Shown in pieces: positions 47,883-59,800 of a DNA stretch of 64,000 nucleotides. The position numbers and the translations under genes are program-made. Origin of the DNA: Phytoseiulus persimilis. Taxonomy: Eukaryota > Arthropoda > Arachnida > Mesostigmata > Phytoseiidae. The notes beneath the pieces are model-generated. The model was given only the letters and a program-made list of their open reading frames with translations. It was not told where the DNA came from and ran no database searches. The stretch covers positions 39,242,745-39,306,744 of the forward strand of contig CM075102.1 of NCBI GenBank assembly GCA_037576195.1. The letters are read 5' to 3'. Within the stretch, counting starts at the first letter, position 1. Every line of letters begins with the position of its first letter.

Positions 47883-50800
47883 TTACCTTGATCTTTTGAT
47901 GGCTCCCCGTGGACAAGTTCTCCCGTCTGCTTCCGGAGGTTGACGACGACTGGCGGACAGAACTCGCCGAATGTAAATCATTTGGGGATTTCGTCGAGAA
48001 AGCTGCCGCATAGATTCGTTCACTTCGGTGTTGAAAAAACAATAGAGCAAAGCCACCAAAATGCCCTGAAAAGGAAAACCACTCACAGATTCCATATCTC
48101 CATAGTCAGCGCTGGTTGCTCATTCTCACATGCATCACCGATCAAACTCGAAACTCGAACCTGCCGAGCCTTTCTGCAAGACCTCCTTCGGCTTACACCA
48201 TTCTGAATTCGATACCCGAGATGGATTCAAAGCTTCTTGTGAGAGCCATCTCACGGTTCAAAAGACTGGCCCGCTCCGTCCGTGAACACGGACGAAAATC
48301 TATTAATCTCTGACCCTGTATGGCTATTTTGGGTCGCGTAGCGGAACGTCGCCCTCCCTTTTCTCCAAAGATGGAAATCCCTGGATGCGTCTCGTGTCCA
48401 ATATCAGACGAGCTCCGAATGCTGGAGCTTGAAACCGCCTCCAAAGGTTTCCGAAGCTTACAGAGCTACATCCTCTCTGCACTGGTCCGTCGAAATTTCC
48501 GGCGGGCAGTGAGTACGCTAACAATCGCTCGGTTTTCGGGGAGCATCAACGCCACAAGTTCTCCCTCGATCGCCCATCCTCGAGCATGAAGCAGTTTCGA
48601 AACTTCCACTGAGTTTTCCAGTTAGCTAGGACCATTTTCCCCGAAAGTCCTCGAAGCCGTACGCGTGTCGTTGTCGATTCGCCTTAAACGCCGAGAGCTG
48701 CCGAATGTTCCGGACACGACATTCCCGAATTTTGAAATTCTGTGTAGTTTTCCCTCGTATCTCTGCGATGTTTCTCCGCAATGCTTTCTTCGAGCATTTG
48801 AACGGGGACGGTAACAGGTTGTATTGACAAGAACCATTCCCCATCCTCCTCTCCCAGTTCTCCGAGCTCGGTCGAGCGGACTCGTTCGGATATAGGCGGG
48901 CCGTCAGCCCAGTTGGCCCATCGAGCGGCTTGTGCGTCCCGAGAATTCGGTGGCCTGGGTTGTCATATTTTCGCGGCTTGACTCGGTGGAGCCCACGAGT
49001 CATAATTGCCTCAGGACCGCACAGGTGTACAACGGGAAGCTCCGAATGGCGATGGCGTTCCAAGCAAGCGGAGGGAGCCGGAGAACTGACCAGTCAGTCA
49101 CCTTGCCTGTCCGACTGTCCACCTGCCATTCAGGCGGGCAGTGAGCTGAGTTGGATTCTTCAGTTGACAGATCGGGTCGAGCTCGTTCGCTCGGCCGTAA
49201 TCCCCGACCCGAGAGATAGAGGCCGACGAGATTGGATCAATCAACGTAAGAACTGGGAATCAATTAACCCTCTGAGTGAACAATGGAATCCGCTCCCACG
49301 CCTCAAAGCGGCGCAGCGAGAGCCCATCCGAGAGTCGAAGAGAATCTCATTCTAGCGTTTGCCTGACGGGATCCCATCGTGAGAGTCGTCATATTCAACA
49401 GGGTCCCCAAAAGACCCCGAGGAAAGCAGTCTTGACCTTCTGAAGGAACTGATATCCCATTCCACACGGTGCGGAATTCGAAAATGTTTTGCGAGAAACA
49501 TGATCGTCCCGCAGTTCTAAACCGATGGACACCACTCAACAGTGACTACCGTGCTTTATCGGCCCCGCATTCGAATTCCCTCTTTCGGCAAGCGCCTGAG
49601 TCGATCCGAGATGTCTCGAGCTGTGATTTCCTTCACGAAGCGTCGCAACAGACGTCCATTTGGAAGATCATTGTCACCGAGATTCTGGGCTTGCACTTTT
49701 GAGCGTACTTTCGACGAATTCTAAACGATCGTGCCCGAATCCATCCATGCTTATCTGAACAACAGTGTTCAGGTGAAACTCATGGTCACACGGAATGGGC
49801 GTGTGTCGTTGGTGGAAAAAATCTCACGTCGCTACATCAGCCCGCGCATTGAACTCCGCTGCAGGACTGGAAGAGCGACAAAGCCAGGGCTCGCAGAGAG
49901 AATAACCCACGCACGGAAAGCTTCTCACCGGGACTCCATTGGGTACCTGGAAAAATTGCAACTCCGCAAACTCACCTACCTGAAATGAGGAAAAAGTTTG
50001 GTCGATGTACATCCAGTAAACTTCGACCTGCGGCGAGAGTAGTTCAGCAGCAATTGAAACCAACAGGAGAAACGAGTAATGTGAGCCGAATAGAGGCACG
50101 AGCACCAGTGTAGATTTGAACCATTTTCTGGAAACAATGAAATGTTTTTTTTGAGTCAGGACTGCGAGCCAGAATGTCAGACCCCGCCGCAGAACGGCGG
50201 AAATGCCGTCGTTTGCCGACCCCCTCCCCGCTTGCCCTCGATATCGTCTTGCAAGATGTAGTCCACTTCTCAGCTGCCAGAACTCTTCTGCGCTTCGCTG
50301 TTGGACAAGCAAACCTTCAAGCCTGAGTTCGTTCGGCCCTTATCGGAGCTACCGATTTGCAACCGACGACGGGGACAGAGATAGAGCACGCTCTCGCCGT
50401 TGAAGGCCGGCGGAACAATATTCCGACCAGCAGCCGTTCCCCAATTCCTCTCTTGGGACAATGACATTTCAGGAGTGGACTGATTCAGCTTCCCGAGGAA
50501 CCGCTCTAGGATTCGCTGCCAGCATTCCATTTATCACAAGCTCCTCCCCATGGTGAGGTTACCCATCTGCCCCGGGAGAAAGAACGCGTTCTGCAGCGCG
50601 AACTGCGGGAAGCTCCTCCTCAACGACGCCTGCCGCGGAACGCATCTCATACCTAAGCCTTTTCTCCCTCGCAAGAGCGGCAACAGCTGCCGGAAATCCG
50701 AGCGCCGTCATCGAGATCGCGGTTCCGGGGAGTAGTTTTGACAACTGATCGTCCCTTATCTCTTCCGGTCAGAAAAGGCTGAATAAGCTCGAACCGACAA

Positions 50801-53800
50801 TCCTCGCCGTGACACTGAAGATGTCGGTCATCGGACTTCGCCAGCTTGGTTCTGACTCAGTTTGCCGGAGCTTTGTGGGAGTTCCGAGTTGAACACGAAA
50901 CCGCTCCGGACTCGAAGCGCTTCTCTTGGCCGAGGGAACCAGGGACGGAGTTTCGAACTCTTTGACGCACTTTGTTCCGAAAGTCGTTCCTCCCTATTTC
51001 ATCCACAAAACTCACTCCTGAACGTTGGAGCTGCAGCGTGTCCCTGAGAAAGTGAGAGGAGGACGGGAACAAGAGCCTTGAGTTCTTGAAAGCATAATCT
51101 AACGTTTGTAGGAGCTATCAATGACAGGATAAATTGTTTCGTCTCGGCCTAGATCGAACAGGGCACACCGCGGGTGTTTTCCGCGCGTCTCTGTGAGGGC
51201 GTGAGTGCTTTTGAAAGAGGTCCATTGTGAGCTCTATCAGGACAGCCTGGGGCCTCTACAAGCAGCGCTCAGCCATTTCGATTCTGTGCGAAGCATCCTA
51301 CCTTATCAAATGCCGCCTCGACGGGATCCCGCTGTCGGACACCCCAGAGAATCGAGGGAGAGCGGAAGGAGAACTGATCGCGGGACATGAGGTCCCTCGC
51401 TCCTCTCGCATGACGTATCTCTACACATTTTCGACTAGAGTACAGTGTGTGCTAGGCTGTACCGATGGTTGAAGTTCAGAATCGAGCTGATGGGATTCCA
51501 ACCAGAGCTAGATGAATAACGATCGGCCAACGATGCTCCCAGAACTCGGTCTGCCCGCGGGACTGAGACGGTCACCTCGTTGAGGTCGCATCGGCGCAGG
51601 AAGCCGAATTTCGTTAACAAGCGTTGAAGTTGATGCCCTCCCCGATCACGATCGCGTGCATATGTGAAGGAACATTTGGCACTGTACCAGTTCTCTTCCC
51701 TTGAGTGATTGCATTCCATTCGGGGTCCATGGAAAACGGAACTCCAGGCGTGGACCCTCGGGCGTCATAATTGCATCAAATGCTTCCAAGGGACTCACAG
51801 TAATTGAGAATCTTTTAATGGTGAGTCGGGGCGAAGGTAAAATATCTTGAATGAGGTGACTCGCTCGCTCGTATCAAGGATCGGATGAGGTGATATAAAG
51901 CCGGGATAACTTTGTAAGTAAAGTCAACTGTGGAGCGAGTCGTTGGAATCTGCGATGGACGGCTCGCGATTTGTTCAACGGTCGGTGCTCGTCGCTGTGC
52001 ATTCATCCACGTCGGTCTGTGCTAACAGGACATATGAAGCCGCATGGATGAGCGCTACGCATCTCTCGTGAAGTGCTCACATTCGAACGTTGCGACAAAT
52101 CCCTCGGGCAACGGCCCTCAAGTCGTCAGGTGCGTCAGTTTGATTCTTCTCGGTGCGGAACTCAATTCAGCTCAGTTCTTGTTATTTTCCTCTCTATGTT
52201 CTCTTGAAACGTCGTATGAATGCATCGGACGACGAATAGAAGTGTTGATTCCGGTCTGACTCAGTAGTTCACAACATCTAGCCGAGAAGTCTCCCCACCG
52301 GTGGCGGCGCCAGCATGACGGCATATGGGCCAGAGCCTCATAGTTTTCAGGACCCATCAGCCCAGCCTCATAGATATTTCTTCCTGTAATTTTCCCGATA
52401 GTTCCAAGAAGTTATCAATAGTTGCTTCCGATATCTCAACCACCTCATACAGGCCCTCTAGTACTTGCTGAAAATCCGGTCAACGTTTTTCCGAGTTTGA
52501 ATCACTCATCCTCCTCGTAGATAATGCTGAGGCCAAGCTGAGAATTAGCTGTGTTTCGCGACACCGGCAACGCAGGGCATCGAAAATCGCGGCCTTGATA
52601 ACGACAACATCAGCAACGACCTTAAGCCTCCGAGAAAAAACTGACGCCGCCACTACTCCCCGCATCTCGAAATGGAGCAATACAATACGTGACGTGAGCA
52701 CAAGCAGAAACAAAAATTCATTCGTATTCATATGGGTGAACCGCTCGCCGTTGATGCATCTGAGTCCATTCCGATCGAACGGCTCCAGAGTGCTCTGAAA
52801 ATACGGTGTCGACTCGAAGGAGGCTCGCGATTCCGGTGGTTTTCTGAACCTCTTACATCTGGTCAATGGATGATGCCAGCATCAGCCTGTTGTACCTCAA
52901 CACAACGATTTCGAGCAACTTCGAAGACATTCGACCGACGTTTACTCATCGTGGTTTGAGGGCAAGCGCCTCATATACCTATTTGCAGTCCGTTTCAAAT
53001 GAAATTCCACCCTTATTACCATTATGCTGCCGAAATGTCTAGCCAGAGCGGGTTTTGAAAATCGTGGGCTACGAAGTGATAGGGTCCGTGAAAAATAACT
53101 CACCTGTACTTGTATCGCTTTGCCATGGGAGTCTGCGAAACGAACATTTTCACAAACAGTACTCGAGTTATATTCACGAATAGAAAAAAGTTGACCACTA
53201 TGGACACCGTGATGGGTCCCCTGATGATCCAAAGATGCCAAGCTATTACGTTGGTCGTCCAACATCTTAAAAGAGAGCGAGTAGGCCAGTTAAGCGTCGG
53301 TGAGCTTCCGCAGGAGAACTTTCCTGTATCGAGAAGCACGGTATGAACGTCTAGCAGGATTCATTTCATGGAATCAAGAGAGAGCAGCCGCAAAGCTCTA
53401 CAAAAACACAGTGATATCCGAATTCCGTATTGTAAACAACACCGAAAAAAACTCCCATTCATTCAAGACACTCTGACTGGTGAAACCTTCCAGCACCAGG
53501 TCCATCAACAAGCGGCCCACACATGCACATCGGCTGATTGCGTACAGAGCCTGGTAGTCTTATTACGACCACCGGTAGGGACGTACGTAATTAGCCTAGC
53601 AGCTAATTGCAAAGCGGACCCCAGGTGACAACTCGTCAGTAACACCCCCCCCCCCCCCCCCCCCAGCAAACACACGTGGGAAGCAGTGTGCAAACAAAAC
53701 TTGACCGTTGTGTCGATTCTTCATGCCGAACGCAGTCACCACGCCCCGGAATCTCACGGAGAAGATTGATCGCCATTTTCCGGCCCTATCCCAGTCGAAA

Positions 53801-56800
53801 GTGACCGTGGCTTGCACGACCCATTTCGTCCCAACTCGCATCGCGTGCCGCCATGCCCGCTTCGACTCCCGTGGACCGGTTCGCTGCTTCCCGACTTCCG
53901 AACCTTGCACTCAGAAGCGTACCGGGGGCTTCCTCTCGATGCTTGGCGATCTATTCGACACCCCGCCGCCCGCTGAACCACCCCTTTGTCGTTTACCTAC
54001 AAAAGGAGGAACTCCCCGGCAGCGCCGAAAATGGATCACTCACAGCTTATTCTCCCACGCCGCTCGCGCAGCAGCCCACGGCACAATGAAGACCAGCGGC
54101 AAACCTGGAAAACGTGAGAGAAGATTCTACGATTCCGATATAAACCATCAGTTTGAATGGAGGGAAAGCCTCGAATGAAGTGTTCTCAGAAAGTTTGTCT
54201 GGTGCCTCGACACTTCTGCATGCAGCCGTCGAGAGACCTCCGAATTTTCACGAAGGATCAGGAAGGCATAGTGAATCTAGCCTATCACTTACCCCAACCC
54301 ATAACGGTGTATTTTGAAATGCTGGAATTATCATTGCTCAGTGCGTGGAAAACGAGGCTATGGAGATAGAGGCCTTCCATGAGAATCCAGCAGTAATTGG
54401 CCATGAGCGTGTAGTGAAACAACGCGAGGAACAGTTTGCAAAAGACGCTCTGAAATAAGCTCAGTTTGAAAGCCCGACGAGTACACAGCTTGTGGTCGAA
54501 ACTCGCGATCTCCGGCCGAGCTTTTCAATACTTGGGAATCGTGGTTTCAAAGTTTTTGGAGAATTACGGCTCAGTCTTCTGAGTCGGGGCGACCGCGACA
54601 GAGGGCTCCTCCATTCTGGCAAAGACCAGGGAGCCGATATTAGACGAACCAGCCCGTTCGCGGCTGACACGGCTTGACACGTTCTTATGTGTCCCGCAGG
54701 GATACTTCGATCGCGAGCCGACCGGTAATCAGGTCCCTCTCTCTCAACTCTTTGTCCGACGTTCAGCAGATTCAAGCACAACGGTCATTAACGCGATTCG
54801 GGGGATCGCTCGTAACCGCGATACATGCTCGACGTCAGGACCCCATCGCGTCTCACCGAGCTTCTTGTGAGAGTCCTCCTCGGCAGCCGTGTCTGCGTAG
54901 AGAGAAGGGCAGCGCGGACCGTCGGTACGCTGTCTCATGAGCCACCCTGGAGTCTCCAAGAGCTTCACAGGGAGGCCTTGTCTTGCGAGCAAACAGGAGG
55001 GTCCCGATCTCGGGGCATACAGTACAACCTCGAATATTTCAATTTTGATTATTTCAACCTTTCGCATTTCAACCTCGATTATTTCAACTCTGCGGAACAG
55101 GCCGGAGGATATCGACCGGAAGCGTATTTTTATGTGGAAGATGAATCCATCGTTTCAGAATCTTCCATCGTCAATATATCTCGTATCATTCTGGATCGGT
55201 TAGCGTTCGAGCTCGGACACTCATTCCCGAATGGGTTGCGGAGTCCAAGAATGTGGGTGATTTCTTCATCTCTCGATTATTTCAACTTTCGAATATTTCA
55301 ACTTTTTTTGCATCAATTAGTTGAAATAATCGAGGTTGTACAGTATTGGGAGTCGTGTCCAATGCTGCCTGTGAGCGCCTCATCCTCGCGAAATCACTCG
55401 ATCGAGCTCCAAACTGCCCCACTGATGTTGACCCACATACAAAGTGTATTATTATTACGCGCCAGTGGAAACGAAACGGAAGTTAGGCTTTTGATCCGAA
55501 TCTGATGTTCTGCTCCCCTCTGAATCTTGTTTGAGTCTCCAAAATTGTTTTCAAGGTTTTTTTCCCCACGCGCTCTCTTCAAGCAAGAGAAACGGTTGCG
55601 AACCCCGTAGCCGACCGTAGTTCACATCATGAGCTGGCACTCGGTGTCTCGCGAAGGTAAAATCTAGCGAGGGTAAACCACTCCTTTCAAGGAAAACTTC
55701 TCTTGAATTGATAGAGATACCTGGATTGAGATTTTGATAAGACCATCTTGAACGAGGCTCTTGTGTAGCTGAGAATCGTCTGGTCCGAGAAACCAGATCC
55801 AGTGCACTGTCGTCTGCGACGACATAGGCCTTGCACAAAAGTGATCTTCGTAGAATCTACTCTGCAGTCTTAGACGCCACTTGCTCGGCCCCTGCTTCTT
55901 GACAAGTCATGAAACTCAGGCTGACGAGGATTTATTAGTCTAGAGTTTCGACTGACAGGCATATTCCGAGAGATACGCGGAAAATCTCTTCCCACCCCTT
56001 CACCGTTTTTCCCAGCAGTCGGGTGTTGCGCGAATCGCCCAGTAACGGGAGAGATTGATCACTCTTTCAAAGAACATGATCGCACGGCAATTAAACTTTT
56101 ATTTGGCTCTGCGTTGGTTCCGCACAGCTAGATTTGGCGGATAAAGCTAACCAGCCATCGGTTACGAGGCTATCAAGTTCGAATATTGATCAAAAAGTCT
56201 GCGAACCTCCTGATTGCCATCGAAATTGTCGTATGGGCCGACTCCGGAGATGAAAATTTGATCTTTGATGAGGAATATTGTCGCTCGGAGTATGAAAGAC
56301 AGGAACAAATTCATGTGGAGGCAATTTCGAGGACAGCGGAGTCGTCTGAAAAAGCACAGAAGCCGTAATTTAGCTCGAGCACATTGTGTTGCCTAATAAA
56401 GAGAGGTCAGAGGCGTCTGGCTTGATAGCGAGAATAATCTCCATGTCTGAATGGTGCTGCACGTTGTTCGCGAACAAAAGCCTCGCGAATGTTTCTCGTA
56501 TCAGCCACCTGAGGGAGGCAACTTTTCGCTGTATGAATTAGAGCCAAGCTCAGCGCCTGAGAATTTGTTTCTCCGCTGAGCAGCATTCGAAAACTCATAA
56601 CGGCATCGGAGAGATTTGGGTGCGTGCATCAATGACGGGTCCCCCCCCCCCCCTCTCTGTTTGCAAGACGCCTCTGATTTGGGAATTCGTCGAAGAACAA
56701 CTCACTTGATTGAAATTAATATGATGAGGGCAAATATCAGGCTGACAAGAGAAATGCCGTAGCCCATCCGTGCGATGAATTTTATATTAGGTATGTGCGG

Positions 56801-59800
56801 CTGCAACAATGAGACGAAATTATGAAAGAAAGTATAAAATCCATGAAATATCTAGAAAGCTGTTGTTATGCGCCTAGATTGTCGTCCGCCCCGACATCAG
56901 TACTATTGTGAGTCCCCTAAGAGCAAGGTGCCCTTCTCGTATCCACGTTCCCCCGGGGGGAAATTCCGTTGCGTTCCGTTGACCATCAGTGACTTGATTC
57001 CAGATCCGGTGGAAAGGGTCACATTCGGTTGCAACGCTGCCACTTGCCACCCTCCAGTCTCTCGCAATACATCCGGAGAGAAGAAGGAACATGAGAGGTG
57101 TTCGACTCCACAGCAAGTCCGATCACCGAGGTTGAACCCAGCGCCGGCGCTTCGACCTCCCATGGTCAGCCGACGCGTCGGTGGCAACACTGTGGGTTTT
57201 CGAAGGACGAGTTCAGAATCAAACTGTTGAGAGGCTCGTTTGGAGCGTGATGCAGGTTGGGGAGGGCCCGCCTTAACGAGACAGGTCTGACGCATCATAA
57301 ATATTGACACTTCATCGATTTACACCCAGTTACAGAGGCAGCTTGTCACTCGTGGAAGCTTTGCTGGTGACTTGACATTCTCGACACGGACGGTGGCGAA
57401 ACAATCCCATAAGCGGCGATTGCGAATTTCTCTCAAAGTAATCGTTCCCTGACAAGCATGCCCAAGAAACGAGAGTTTATTGAGAAAGTACAGAGTCGAT
57501 GCGGCTGAGCTGGGTTGATTGTTAAGTCATTCCAACTTACTTGTTGACTCCTCGAATTGTACTGCATCGCTGTCGAAAACTCACCTGAAAAGCCTCTATT
57601 GTGGCGAGATGGTTTTTCGTGGTTAGAGTACACATGGTGTAATTGGTGAATGACGGTCCAACTTCAGTTATTCGCATCATGGCCCAGCTTCCGTTGTCGC
57701 TACATTGTCTGCTCGCAGATTCTGGAAGGGTTTGAAGGCTCGAGTCGACAAGTATAAGGACCCAAAACTGCGCTGATGAAGCCATAGGAGCTATGCTTGA
57801 GCTATTAGCGCGAGGGCTGCACTCCGCTTTCACGAACAGGGTGTATAACTACTCGACTCGAATAGACATGAACTTTCTGGGTATGAATCTGGACTTTGAT
57901 CGAATTGACTTCCTGTGAATACAGCATGTACATTTGAAACCGGAGGGGAAAAATGAAACAGGCACGTTTCTCAGCTGGGAGTCCTTCCCCCAAAGAAACG
58001 TTCAGGCTGCCCACACTTGTGAGCTGGGGTCTTCTTCCCTCTCTATAACTGCGTGAACTTCTCTTGTTCCCGCGCCTGGGAGTTATCCCAGGACGGATAC
58101 CCTGGCAGACGGGAGCTATCCCCAACTTGACGATGCTGTTTGCGTTACATTTTGACTGCCGACGATTCTGATTCTCGACATGCCTGAAGATGAGGTGAAT
58201 CAAGGATTTTGCTCTATTCTAACTGTCCCTTCTGGCGCTTGAGGTCCAATCGGAACCGAGCGGCTGTCGAAGTCAGACAGACTGATGCGTTGGATGTTGT
58301 CGACCCCGAGACGTTTCGCCACACACTTTTTGTTCGTTAATTGAGTTTGGCTGTCACCGCGACTCTCCAGTGAGGTGTTAGCGGCTCGACGACGGAACTC
58401 AATTATCGCTGATGCATTTCGCGCCGATTCGACACTTACGGCTCGTATCAAATGCGTACAACATATCCGGGCACTGCTGCTCAATCCGTTCTCCTGCCAA
58501 AGCGGGCTGCCAGCACAGCAGACCATCCCACTCTCGTTCGCAGCGACTATCTCCGAACTCTTCTGAAAATTGAGGGACAGTTATCCGATTGGCCAGAAAT
58601 TTCTAGGATCGATAGCGCTCAGGATTGATGTGTGAGTGAAAACTGGGAAGCTTGAGAAGGGATACGGGGAGTTGAGTCTGAGAGTTCACAACGTTGTTCC
58701 CCATCTGCCGGAAGAATTGATGAGTTCATCAGTCTTATGCTCCAGTGTGTCCCGAAGGAGAGTCCGCAGATCCTCCAGGCCACCAGAGACGTTCGTTGGG
58801 CTATGGGAGCGTTTCCCCGATCAGTCTGAGCTCGTCGAGGAACTCGGAATCGTAAAATTTTCATGTGAAAAGAAGAAGTATCTGGGTTCTCTACATGCAA
58901 TCTTTCCGAGCTTCGAATTGCTCCAGAGCCATTGGTTCTCATGCAAGGATGTTGGTAACATCCTGATGTCAGGAGCGGTCAAAGTTCAGATCACATAGTG
59001 AGTTGCGCGGAAGGGAAGCGCGCTGCGTCGGGAGGCGACCCCACGTTACAACGATGCTCACGAACCCTGCAGCGATAATTCCACAAATCCGTGCAGCGAT
59101 TTCGGCGAGAAACCAGCGGCTTACAGACAGTCACGTAACCCTCATACTGTTGCTTCTTTTGAGCCTTTCGGCGTTCGGGCGCTCAATGGACGAGCTTAGC
59201 TCCTTGTCACAGGAGCACGAAAAACGTTTTCCGCAAATACAGAGCCAGCAAGTCACCCGGCCTCCAAGATCACACGTCCAAACGGCTAGTGTGGAAAAGA
59301 TTCAGTGTTTTCCAGCACATCGCGCATCCTCTCGCTGTTCTTCGTCTCTTTCCAAAGCTTTATACAGATGTTCCGAGAGCGCTGCAGCACCCGAGAGCCC
59401 TCCCACCAAGCTTCGCCGACCTTCCTTCCAAATTCTCCGTCGCGGATTTCAAGCACTACCAGATGCGGATCAGAAGGGTCGGAACTTCGGAGTGCTCACC
59501 AGGGAACCGGGCCTGCCGTGATAATAATTTTTGTTTCTGTTCGTTTGTTTCTATTTAGGTACTTGAGCTCCTGTACAGCAACGGAGAGCCTCAAAAGGTT
59601 CCAGGTTGGAGCGTTCGCATGGGCTCAATATCAACCTGTCAAATAAGCACACTCGAGCTCCGGAGAATAAACGAGAAAAATCAAAAGCAGCGGTCGCGTT
59701 TCCTCTGAGGATGTCGGCAGACAAACAACGACAGAGTCCCGAACCCGACTCACACCGCCCATGCGGCTCTCAGGCATGATTCGATTCCACTCTAAGCTGC

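Noticed and set aside
53275-53339. Reading the TM5 exon of the GPCR back to an acceptor near 53327
   Set aside because: It would replace TM4 with a polar stretch. The 61-nt exon at 54044-54104 supplies a proper TM4 and joins the acceptor at 53265 in phase.
54825-55505. 226-codon plus-strand frame
   Set aside because: Its middle is the inverted-repeat element at 55020-55343, which explains the repeated YFNFDYFN-like residues; there is no signal peptide or domain.
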